Part shown: positions 25,614 to 33,351 of the stretch, one piece after another
How the letters are laid out: each line of letters begins with the position of its first letter
How positions within the stretch are numbered: the first letter of the stretch is position 1
Assembly: GCA_020636315.1 (NCBI GenBank)
Contig: JACJYA010000003.1
Coordinates: 1 to 64,000 of the forward strand
Origin: Lewinellaceae bacterium
Lineage (GTDB): Bacteria > Bacteroidota > Bacteroidia > Chitinophagales > Saprospiraceae
DNA length: 64,000 nucleotides
Direction: 5' to 3'
Made by a program: the position numbers and the translations under genes
Notes under the pieces: model-generated
Databases searched by the model: none
What the model saw: only the letters and a program-made list of their open reading frames with translations
Told to the model about the DNA's origin: nothing

Positions 25614-26972
25614 TCAATTGAAGTTCATATCTTTTAATTCTCTTAATGACAGCCCCATTTCATTTAATCTACGAACAAGGTGAATATATACAACGTCCTT
25701 ATCCGATGGAAATCTATCGGATACTTCCTTATAGTATTTCAAAAGACTTGGTTCTTTTACGTCCGATAATGATTCCAAGGTTGCTGTTATCACAAATTTT
25801 GAATTGTCTCTTAATCCTAAAACAAACGTTTCCAAGTATTCTGGTTTAAAATTTAAACTGCCAAGGGTTTTAAATGCCCATTTTCTAATTCCAGGGTCAC
25901 TATTTTGTGTAAAAGGCTTTAGCAAATTGAAATAATCGATGTTTGTCAGTTGTAACAATGAACAATAGGATATAAATGTTTTCTTTTCATTTATTCGATT
26001 AGAGCTATTTTTTACAATATCTAACCAATAGCTACTCTTATCTTTAGCATACCAAAACAGTATTTTATACGTCGCAAATAAATCTGTATTACTTAATTGT
26101 ATTAAATATGGTTTTGCTTTTTTAAAGTCGAATTTTGACAGTATTTGAAGCAAAATAGCCCTAAGCTTGATATCTGCAACATGGTATTCTTTTTCAATTT
26201 TTTCAATTAAAGCAGTATTAATTGTTTTTTTATCCAAAATTCCGAGCAAGCATTCTTTTCGGATTTCACAATCACTAGTCAAACAATATTGTTCTAGTAA
26301 TTCTTCACCTGTTCCTTTCATTGTATATCCAAATGGAGAAGCATCTTTTCTTAATAGCTCTCCAGAAATTATTTCATCCAGCCATCTTTCATACCAATCT
26401 AAGAAATTGTCGTCGAAAGCAAATTTTGGTTTTTGCATTGGCAATTCAAGGTTAATGACTTTTCCTTTATACTTTCCATTCAAAACCAAAGAGTGAATAA
26501 ATGCACACCCCTGAGAGCCTATAGGAAGGATCCCTCCGTAAATTTCTCCCATTAGATCATTTGATGCCTGGCCTGACTTATTATTTTCAATTTCTTCTAT
26601 TAGCTCTGACCAATTTTCATCCGTCATATTCGGATAAACTCTGACAGGCTTTGATAAATAAGTCTCAGGTTCATCTGTTATTAGATCAATATTTACTCCC
26701 AGTGGATCTATTCCATAATAAGGCCCAGCTGCTGAGTTTGAACGAGAAGTCCCTCCGTTGCCTATCATTTTTAAAAATACTTTGTAATCCTCTGGCAATA
26801 CAATCGAATATTTTTCTTCAAATGCTATTAGTTCATTCTCGCTGACAGGTTTTCCAATTTTATAATTGTGGCTCTTTGCTCCAAAGACTTTACGCCTCCA
26901 ATCTATGATCTTTGCCAACCATAATTTCCTTTTAATTCGATTGACTTGTTTTTTATACTTATTCATATACAT
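25614..26972 (-). CDS. SUKH/SMI1-KNR4-like protein with HEAT-like C-terminal repeats, AT-rich
   Basis: 452 residues from ATG at 26972 (26966 also possible). After a basic N-terminus, residues about 40-200 are a SMI1/KNR4-type SUKH domain: SENELIAFEEKYSIVLPEDYKVFL, NGGTSRS, YYGIDPLG, LPIGSQGCAFIHSLVLNG, GKVINLELPM and WLDEIISGEL. The C-terminal half (about 215-450) is a series of helix pairs resembling HEAT repeats (EKIEKEYHVADIKLRAILL, WAFKTLGSL...). SUKH proteins include immunity proteins against contact-dependent toxins. The gene is strikingly AT-rich compared with the GC-rich neighbours on both sides, suggesting acquisition from elsewhere. No cognate toxin gene is visible. Confidence 0.8.
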   Translation of the reverse strand: MYMNKYKKQVNRIKRKLWLAKIIDWRRKVFGAKSHNYKIGKPVSENELIAFEEKYSIVLPEDYKVFLKMIGNGGTSRSNSAAGPYYGIDPLGVNIDLITDEPETYLSKPVRVYPNMTDENWSELIEEIENNKSGQASNDLMGEIYGGILPIGSQGCAFIHSLVLNGKYKGKVINLELPMQKPKFAFDDNFLDWYERWLDEIISGELLRKDASPFGYTMKGTGEELLEQYCLTSDCEIRKECLLGILDKKTINTALIEKIEKEYHVADIKLRAILLQILSKFDFKKAKPYLIQLSNTDLFATYKILFWYAKDKSSYWLDIVKNSSNRINEKKTFISYCSLLQLTNIDYFNLLKPFTQNSDPGIRKWAFKTLGSLNFKPEYLETFVLGLRDNSKFVITATLESLSDVKEPSLLKYYKEVSDRFPSDKDVVYIHLVRRLNEMGLSLRELKDMNFN

Positions 26973-27093
26973 TTTAATAAATTTCTGCCTACAAATTTAA
27001 GGGAGGGCAGCATACTTTGACATAGCGATAGAGGGAGGCAGCGGTTTCGGCAAGGGAAATGAACAAACTGAAAAGGAAAGGTGATCATAAGGA

Positions 27094-27780
27094 TCATTCA
27101 AACAACTTCACCTTCGCATAAAACCACGGCACCGGCTCCACCCCCTCACCTTCGTTTTCATTGCAAAAGCGCATGATCGGCTCCCAGCCGGTACAATGCC
27201 CGATCAGGCCCCAGCGGTTGATCTTCAGCCCAAACTGCTCCTGCAGGAAGCGCTCTGTGAGATTACAGTGAAAAGTATGTAAATCCCCGGTATTTTCTAT
27301 GCCGATCAGGTCATAGCCCAGCTCCCGGCCGGTATCGTCCTCAGGTATTCGCCGGCGCAGATTTTTCCTCAGGCCGATCTGCCCGAATTGGGCTATTTCT
27401 GAGGCCGCCGGGCCGAAGGTGTCGATCAACCGTGTATGCTCCGCCTCTGAGAAGAATAGCCCCAGGATGGCCAACTCCTTTTTTTCAGCAAAGTGCTCGT
27501 CCTTGTATCGGCGTACTGCCTCGAGAGAACTGAAAACCGGTTGGAGGCCAATCTCTACAAAAGGCGTCCCAGACCCGCTTTGCTGCTCCCATATTTCATG
27601 CTGCGCTCGTTCTTCTTCATCAGGTAAAGCAGATATCTCCCGGGCATCGTCCAGGCAGGGATCATAACAGTTGACATTGATACAGGAGCTACAGGTGTAG
27701 ATATACCTCCACTCCCCTGGCTGAGTGCCCGGATGGGGCCTTAATTGCATCAGGTAATATCCGCCCAGGTAGTATTTCAT
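27094..27780 (-). CDS. cysteine-containing hypothetical protein
   Basis: 228 residues with no signal peptide or membrane helix. Residues about 30-45 hold a CSSC and a CYDPC pair, possibly a metal or disulfide site. The middle contains a charged helical stretch (DEEERAQHEIWEQ), FSSLEAVRRYKDEHFAEKKELAILGLFF and LGYDLIGIENTGDLHTFHCN, and the end is HCTGWEPIMRFCNE. I do not recognise the family. The HCN...HCTGW parts are reminiscent of a metal- or ligand-binding fold but that is only an impression. It is on the same strand as the caspase-hydrolase gene but about 280 bases downstream of its stop, so not clearly in one operon. Confidence 0.7.
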   Translation of the reverse strand: MKYYLGGYYLMQLRPHPGTQPGEWRYIYTCSSCINVNCYDPCLDDAREISALPDEEERAQHEIWEQQSGSGTPFVEIGLQPVFSSLEAVRRYKDEHFAEKKELAILGLFFSEAEHTRLIDTFGPAASEIAQFGQIGLRKNLRRRIPEDDTGRELGYDLIGIENTGDLHTFHCNLTERFLQEQFGLKINRWGLIGHCTGWEPIMRFCNENEGEGVEPVPWFYAKVKLFE

Positions 27781-27939
27781 TTTTTAGGTTTTTGGGGGTT
27801 AGCTTGTAATGAACTGAAAGATTGCCAGATTTAGTTCCATCCGTTCACAATAGCAAACAGGATGGCTTGTATTGTTCGCGAGCGTCTCCACCTGCGCCAA
27901 GGCTTCGGCGGACGGGTGTGACGCGATGCGTACAAACTT

Positions 27940-28027
27940 GCAAGTCTCCGACTTGCGTGAATCATCATATTTCGTAGCTTACACCAGTCAGAGACTGGCG
28001 AGTTATTCCGCATCGAGACATAGTCTC
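27940..28027. repeat. three short REP-like palindromes
   Basis: GCAAGTC-TCC-GACTTGC at 27940-27956, CCAGTC-AGA-GACTGG at 27984-27998 and GAGAC-ATA-GTCTC at 28015-28027. All have three-base loops and share a GTC/GAC core, so they look like one element family. The remainder of the 282-base gap 27781-28062 contains no gene. Confidence 0.55.
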
Positions 28028-28062
28028 CCGCGAACGAAACGTAATTTAAATCAGTCCAGCTA

Positions 28063-31000
28063 CTAACTTAAAAACCGCTCCAACGCCTCCAGCGCCTCCT
28101 CGTTTTCGAAATACCGCAGGTGGTCGCACCGGGGCTCAGCAATGTCGGCAAAAGCCCAGGGCAGTGCCTTCATGCTCTCCCCACGGACGATCAGGTCGTT
28201 AGGGCGATCATCGAACAGCATATCCGCCGCCAGGTACCGGCTGCGGCTCCGGATACCAGCCCAGATCTTTCGGAACAGAGGGTCATTTTTCTCGAAGCCA
28301 GCTTCAATGTTTTCCGTATTGCCGGCAATGAGGTAATAGGGGACGCCGCCAGCCCTCTCTTCACTGCCCCCCAGGATGTCCTGAACGAACCCTCCCGCCG
28401 GCGTTAGTTGGTTGAGGCTCTTGAACAGCTTACCATCCAGCAACCGCCCGGCGAAGGCCAGGAAAGGCAGGTAAGGTTGAAAGAAAGCAAAACCGTTAAT
28501 GCCCATGGTCAGCCAGCCCGCCACTTTTTTTCGAATGCGGGCGAGCTCCAGTCCGCCGTTGGGTGTGCCTGCCTGTATAAGCTTCTGCACCCACCGGGCG
28601 CCACCCTGCCGCTCGATCAGCCAGCGCCCCACCAATCCGCCGGTGGAATGGCCGATAATGGTAAGCTGTTTGTCCTGCACGCCACAGGCTTCCAGCATTT
28701 TGTACAAAGCCTCCGCTGCCTCCGGAACAGTAGTGTTCAGGTTCTCATAATCGAAGGCCAGGACGGTATAGTTTTCATGGAGGTTGGTATTCTTGAAAAC
28801 GGCCTCCAGCATCCCATCGCTGTCACCGGTGATGCCGTGTATCAGCAGCAGGGCCGGGCGGCCGCTCTCCAGGGCTTCCCGGATCTGTTTCTGCCCGGCA
28901 ATATCTCTGTCACGGTGGAATTCGGTTTTATCCCACCCGGCTCCTTTCGGGCCGTGGACTAATGAAAGGGTATGAAAATCTTTTACACCGGTAAGCTTGC
29001 TCCAGAGCACCTTTTGGAAGAAAAGCTTGACGGAACCGCTGACACTCCTTTCACCCGGGCCAACCTCAAAGCCATCCGCGCCGATAACCTCCGGAGTGGG
29101 TTCCGGAAGGTATTTGATGCATACTTTGCCGTCGGGTTCGGTCAGCCCCACCGGAATATACAGCCCTGTTTTGGAGTCGTATCCTACAGAGATCAGGGCC
29201 TCGTCAACGTGCAGCTTCTGTTCCGGCTCAATCTCCAACGGCCGCGTTTCATCAACTGTTCCCGCCGGTTCGCTAAGCTCCAGAATACTCAGGTGGACAT
29301 CCGGGGCAGTGGCCAGGCGGCGGTTGAAAACGGATTCCCCGCCTTCAAAACCGGCCCACAGGCTGGGCCCGGGAAACAACCCCCTCACCGGCACACCTGC
29401 CTCTTCCAATTGCTTCGCACGCCGGCGGGCCGCAGCCAGATTGGTGAGGCGGACGTGAGATTCAAATTGCCCGGGAAGGGAAAGGCGGAGTACGTCATTG
29501 TACCTGGTGGAAGCTCCCCCACCTCTGATCTTTTCCTCTGGCAGTGGAAAAACCACCTTCACCTTAATAGGAATAGTAAACCAGTCATCGGCCTTTACCG
29601 CTTTTTCCTGGCTTATAGCAAAACCTTCCCCCCGGGTGTTCTCAAAATCAATAGGGGGCTGGTTGTAGTTTTCCAGGGAAGGGAATTTCCGCCTCGAAAC
29701 CAGAAGGATGAGATAATCCTCCACTTCGGTGATGCCGTGCTTGTGGTAGAAAGAGTCAAGCATCAGAGGTATGGCTTCCGGGGAATCATTGCCTACAGGG
29801 AACCTGAGTTTGACAGACCGCCTGGTATTGACGCCTATCTCCGTATCCTGCCCGTCCAGAAAATCCGTTCTGATCCCGTATTTGGAATTCAGGAAGAGGG
29901 ATTCGACAAAGTACATCCGGGAAGCTGACTTGTTGATAATTTCCACTTTGATGGCGGGTTGCAGGCCGTTGACGGTCCGGGCCACTACTTCATCCGGGTC
30001 CGTAAATTCCTTTTTCCATTTTCTTCCCGCCAGTTCCTTCAATTCAGATGCATTGAAGAAGGGTTCATTTTCCAGCACTTCCACCCTGACTTCGATATCC
30101 GAACGGGGTATGCCGGTATCCGGATTGGCCAGCTTGCGGGTGGCTTCCCATTTCCCCACTTTCTCCACACACCCGAAAAGGGCGGAAATGGAAGATTGAG
30201 CGGGGAATATGGGGATATCACTTCCACGCCTTACCATAGAATAAAGGATTGCCCCGTTTTCCTGGATCACCCGAATTTCATAATCGGCAGGCAGGTCGGT
30301 ATCAAGGGCCAGCTGGAAATAGTTATACGGCGTTCTGGAATTAAGCCAGGAGGCTTCCAGGGTATCCTTCAGCCCTCGATCCATTGGTTCGGCAATGCGA
30401 ATATTCAGCCTTGGAAAGGGCATAGACCGGATGGTAGCCTGCAGGTTCTTCCTTTTATCCTCCTCTTTCAGGATGGCGCGGGAATTATCCAGTACAGACT
30501 CCATTTCCTTCACCTCCCTCACTTCGATTTCCCGATTGGAACCATCGGCCAGCCGTATAGTGGTTTTTGCCGCTCCCGGAGACGGAAAGAGGCCATTCAC
30601 TTTGCCCCCGTCAATGTACCATTCTCTTTTTTTGTCATCGTACCGAACGTTATACCGGTGAGGCGGGCTGACAAACTCGTTGCCCAGGAAGTACAGGTTG
30701 TCATCCTTAAGCTCCGTTTTGCCGAGGATGGGCACCTGGTTATCCACCATGCTCCGCACATCCATCTCTACCCGGCGGATGAGTTCCCGGTAGTTGATCT
30801 TCGCCCCGGCCCGTTCCAGCGCATTGAGCAGGCAGTAGGTGAAATAGCCGTTTCGCTGCGTCACTTTCGCAGAACTTCCGGTTTCCGCTTTTTTTTGCCA
30901 AACCATCAGGTTCTCATGGGCGCGTTCGGTATTGCGGGAGGCGGAGAGGTTGATGTAGCGGGCATGCTTCAGGCCTTCCTGGGCAACCCTCTTTTGCCCC

Positions 31001-31773
31001 TCTTTGAATTTTTTGTAGAATACATGATCTTCTTCCCCGGTGTTGTATCCTTCAATTTGCGTAGTCAGAATAATCCCACTGCCCGAAGGAGCCATCCTGG
31101 CGGTAGGCGCCTCTTTATCATCCCGGGTATTGCTGCCGGAGTGGCAGCAGTCCATTATGGACAGAAAGTGAACGCCTTCTTTTTCTCCTGCTCCCTCCGA
31201 GCCGGGCATTTTACCACTTAGTGTTTTGGCTATCAGATAGCCCAGTTCTTTGTCGAGAATATCGTGCTTGCCTTCCTCCCGGCTGTCGATGGTGACGAGC
31301 GTCTGCATTTCCCCGGTGGGTTCATAATCGGAGAATACATCCACCCCGTTGGGGTCCTGTACCTGAAAGGTGTGTACATAGGAACCATGGCCACTGTAAT
31401 ACAACAGGCAGATGTCGCCCTGCTTTTCGTTGGCGTCCTCAAAATGCAGAAAGGCGTCAATGATATTCCTGCGGGTAGGCAGATAATAATGATCTGCTTT
31501 TCGCTCTTTCACCTTTAGTTTATCATCGCCGGGCCTGAGGCCCGCTTTTGCCAGTTTTTCCTGCTCCTCCACCAGCGGCGCCAGATAGTATTGGGGCATC
31601 CAGTTGACTTTCAGGCCGGTTTCTTCCTCCTGTATCCGGCAAAGTCGTTCAAAGTAAGCGCTGGCCTCCAGCACATCATTGATGCAGCCGGAAAGAGGGT
31701 TACGGCTGTAATCGTTGATGCCGATGAATACGGCGTAGAAGTTTCTTTCGCGGGGTTGTGTCGTTGCTGGCAT
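28063..31773 (-). CDS. caspase-family protease fused to an alpha/beta hydrolase
   Basis: 1236 residues from ATG at 31773, in a single frame. N-terminal peptidase C14/caspase domain: FYAVFIGINDYS at 12-23, YYSGHGS with catalytic His129, and SIMDCCHSG with catalytic Cys210. The middle (about 350-870) is long and varied, probably several beta-rich domains, without a family I can name. The C-terminal part is an alpha/beta hydrolase: LLLIHGITG from about 976, nucleophile motif GHSTGG with Ser1043, and candidates Asp1193 (PNDLIV) and His1218 (CDHLRYF). No signal peptide or transmembrane helix, so cytoplasmic. The combination suggests a protease regulating, or activating, a lipase or esterase. Repeats resembling operators lie upstream. 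Confidence 0.9.
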   Translation of the reverse strand: MPATTQPRERNFYAVFIGINDYSRNPLSGCINDVLEASAYFERLCRIQEEETGLKVNWMPQYYLAPLVEEQEKLAKAGLRPGDDKLKVKERKADHYYLPTRRNIIDAFLHFEDANEKQGDICLLYYSGHGSYVHTFQVQDPNGVDVFSDYEPTGEMQTLVTIDSREEGKHDILDKELGYLIAKTLSGKMPGSEGAGEKEGVHFLSIMDCCHSGSNTRDDKEAPTARMAPSGSGIILTTQIEGYNTGEEDHVFYKKFKEGQKRVAQEGLKHARYINLSASRNTERAHENLMVWQKKAETGSSAKVTQRNGYFTYCLLNALERAGAKINYRELIRRVEMDVRSMVDNQVPILGKTELKDDNLYFLGNEFVSPPHRYNVRYDDKKREWYIDGGKVNGLFPSPGAAKTTIRLADGSNREIEVREVKEMESVLDNSRAILKEEDKRKNLQATIRSMPFPRLNIRIAEPMDRGLKDTLEASWLNSRTPYNYFQLALDTDLPADYEIRVIQENGAILYSMVRRGSDIPIFPAQSSISALFGCVEKVGKWEATRKLANPDTGIPRSDIEVRVEVLENEPFFNASELKELAGRKWKKEFTDPDEVVARTVNGLQPAIKVEIINKSASRMYFVESLFLNSKYGIRTDFLDGQDTEIGVNTRRSVKLRFPVGNDSPEAIPLMLDSFYHKHGITEVEDYLILLVSRRKFPSLENYNQPPIDFENTRGEGFAISQEKAVKADDWFTIPIKVKVVFPLPEEKIRGGGASTRYNDVLRLSLPGQFESHVRLTNLAAARRRAKQLEEAGVPVRGLFPGPSLWAGFEGGESVFNRRLATAPDVHLSILELSEPAGTVDETRPLEIEPEQKLHVDEALISVGYDSKTGLYIPVGLTEPDGKVCIKYLPEPTPEVIGADGFEVGPGERSVSGSVKLFFQKVLWSKLTGVKDFHTLSLVHGPKGAGWDKTEFHRDRDIAGQKQIREALESGRPALLLIHGITGDSDGMLEAVFKNTNLHENYTVLAFDYENLNTTVPEAAEALYKMLEACGVQDKQLTIIGHSTGGLVGRWLIERQGGARWVQKLIQAGTPNGGLELARIRKKVAGWLTMGINGFAFFQPYLPFLAFAGRLLDGKLFKSLNQLTPAGGFVQDILGGSEERAGGVPYYLIAGNTENIEAGFEKNDPLFRKIWAGIRSRSRYLAADMLFDDRPNDLIVRGESMKALPWAFADIAEPRCDHLRYFENEEALEALERFLS

Positions 31774-31795
31774 GGGGTTTCGGTTTTAGGCTCCC

Positions 31796-31912
31796 CTTAA
31801 GCTGTAAATTCTCTTCAGTGCTAAAGTTGAAAGGACAATAATTCAAGCGATAATGGAAAATCAGTGCTTGAAGCGTTGACCTTTAAGCGGTAAATTCCTT
31901 TTACCGCTTAAA
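31796..31912. promoter_or_regulatory. operator-like repeats upstream of the caspase-hydrolase gene
   Basis: A perfect 12-bp inverted repeat, TTTAAGCGGTAA / TTACCGCTTAAA at 31882-31912 (loop ATTCCTT), lies about 110 nt upstream of the start at 31773. Related half-sites occur at 31797 (TTAAGCTGTAAAT) and 31843 (TCAAGCGATAAT). The arrangement is typical of an operator for a DNA-binding regulator, but no regulator gene is adjacent. Confidence 0.5.
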
Positions 31913-31940
31913 TTGCACAGCCAAAATAAGCATTTATTTA

Positions 31941-32128
31941 AGAGTTTGTTCAAAATTCAATCAATGGCCTGCGAACGGCAAATTTTGTTCCATCCGGCCC
32001 CGACACCTCGTGTACGGGGTAAACTGTTAAATTTTTCGCCGGATTGCCCGCATCCGGCTGCAAAATTTGCCTTGGCTGGAATAAAATTTTCTCGCTCTCG
32101 GCTCATCATCGAAATTTGAACAAACTCT
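31941..32128. mobile_element. 188-bp element with terminal inverted repeats, MITE-like
   Basis: AGAGTTTGTTCAAAATTC at 31941-31958 pairs with 32111-32128 at 17 of 18 positions, and flanking TTT/AAA extends it by three more pairs after one mismatch. Nested inside is GGCAAATTTTG (31977-31987) against CAAAATTTGCC (32061-32071). No clear target duplication flanks it. No coding sequence. The gap 31774-32200 contains only this, the upstream operator repeats and the hairpins listed separately. Confidence 0.55.
31998..32029 (+). other. conserved hairpin, copy 2
   Basis: CCCCG-ACAC-CTC-GTGT-A-CGGGG with a bulged base, followed by TAAACTGTTA. It matches the minus-strand hairpin at 25495-25526 (24 of 32 positions) with a compensatory change in the upper stem (ACCC/GGGT versus ACAC/GTGT). 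It lies inside the 188-bp element. Confidence 0.5.
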
Positions 32129-32136
32129 AAAACACC

Positions 32137-32184
32137 GGGGCATGTTATTTCAACCGGCTCGAAGAGACGGAATAACCCCGCCCC
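32137..32184 (-). terminator. possible terminator of the aspartyl protease gene
   Basis: On the minus strand GGGGC..GTTATT pairs with AATAAC..GCCCC to form a stem 17 nt after the stop at 32201, followed by CGGTGTTTTAG. Imperfect stem with a short T-run; weak evidence. Confidence 0.35.
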
Positions 32185-32200
32185 CATCAATTTCCCTCTC

Positions 32201-33184
32201 CTACCGATCAAACTTCGCCAGCTTATTAGGATAATCCAGCGTCAGGCGGAAGTACTGCAGGACATTGCCGCCAATGGCGCCCTCCACCTGCTGGCCGGAA
32301 AAACGCGACCAGTACTGGGTGTATTCCACATCCGGGCGGGAGCAAAACCACACCGGCCCGACGGTATGCCCGGCAATGGTGACTTCGGGCACTTTGATCA
32401 TTTTGATGTTGCCCATTTCGCGGTCGGCCTGTTCGACGACGGGCCATTCGGGGTGGTAGGACCGCCAGGCGTCAAAAAAGGACTCGGTGATAAAGGAAAT
32501 GGCCTGATAGGTTTCTTCGCCGGGCCTGATGGCCGGCATTGTTTCTCTTGCTGCTGTATAGCCGGCGTTGTTCTCATCCAGAGCCCTGAAGGCTGCCTCC
32601 GTAGGCAGGACCTTGGCTCCGGTATCCAGGAGGACAGAGACTTCTACTCCGTCCACCTCAATGGTAATGACCGGCAGGTTGGAGATGCGGTGGCCGGCAG
32701 CGCTTTCCCGAAACCTAACGGGAACGGTGTTGGCCCCCAAAGGCGACAGCGGAGGCGTATTGCAGTGCAGTTCCTTAGCCAGGTAATCGAGGGTCCAGCA
32801 ATAGGAGCTGAACCATTTCTGCCCCAGGGCGCCCTGCACGTTTTCCGGGAGGTTGCCCTGGCCCACCGGCAGGATCAGTGCCTCTTTTCTTCCGGTGACC
32901 GGCAGGTTGCTGCCCGCCAGGAACGGGTCCAGCTCTACGAATTGATTGCCGGCTTCATCGATCATTTCGGGTATCGCGAAATCCGTCATGGCCTGATTGG
33001 TGACGAAGGTGCCGCCGGCGGTATTGGCCAGCAGGTTTAGTTGGTAGCCGTTGGCCGCCAGCGTGGCGGATATGAGATTATTGCTGAAGGAAACCGGGAT
33101 CTCACAGGCCTGCCCATGCTGAGCAAAGCCGAAGGTGGACACAAAGGCCAGAATAAGGGTCAATAGAGTTGTCTTGCGAGCCAT
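32201..33184 (-). CDS. secreted retropepsin-like aspartyl protease-family protein
   Basis: 327 residues from ATG at 33184, where the signal peptide MARKTTLLTLILAFVSTFGFAQ begins (the open frame continues upstream to 33289). The second half has an aspartyl-protease motif, EVDGVEVSVLLDTGAKV, with catalytic Asp-Thr-Gly, and the matching C-terminal EGAIGGNVLQYFRLTLDYPN, which resembles the ILGxDFL segment of retropepsin-like single-lobe enzymes. The first half repeats the layout (ISATLAANGYQLNLLANTAGG), but DTG is replaced by NTA, so it looks like a degenerate lobe. Periplasmic. Cys are few. Substrate unknown. Stands alone. Confidence 0.75.
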   Translation of the reverse strand: MARKTTLLTLILAFVSTFGFAQHGQACEIPVSFSNNLISATLAANGYQLNLLANTAGGTFVTNQAMTDFAIPEMIDEAGNQFVELDPFLAGSNLPVTGRKEALILPVGQGNLPENVQGALGQKWFSSYCWTLDYLAKELHCNTPPLSPLGANTVPVRFRESAAGHRISNLPVITIEVDGVEVSVLLDTGAKVLPTEAAFRALDENNAGYTAARETMPAIRPGEETYQAISFITESFFDAWRSYHPEWPVVEQADREMGNIKMIKVPEVTIAGHTVGPVWFCSRPDVEYTQYWSRFSGQQVEGAIGGNVLQYFRLTLDYPNKLAKFDR

Positions 33185-33351
33185 TTGAGTAGTTACTTTT
33201 AGTGTTTCACAATGATTCTCCGTTTCTCCGGGCTCGCGAACTTTGGACAGGGACTGAGTGATTGAGTGAATAAATTGTCCTGCAATCAAAGTCCCTGCGA
33301 CGATATGAAGAACATGTTTTTATTTGATGTAGTGTTGATGTAGTTACCCGT

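Noticed and set aside
28972..31221. Two plus-strand frames of 318 and 420 codons
   Set aside because: Opposite the caspase-hydrolase fusion, which is continuous and has both catalytic sets.
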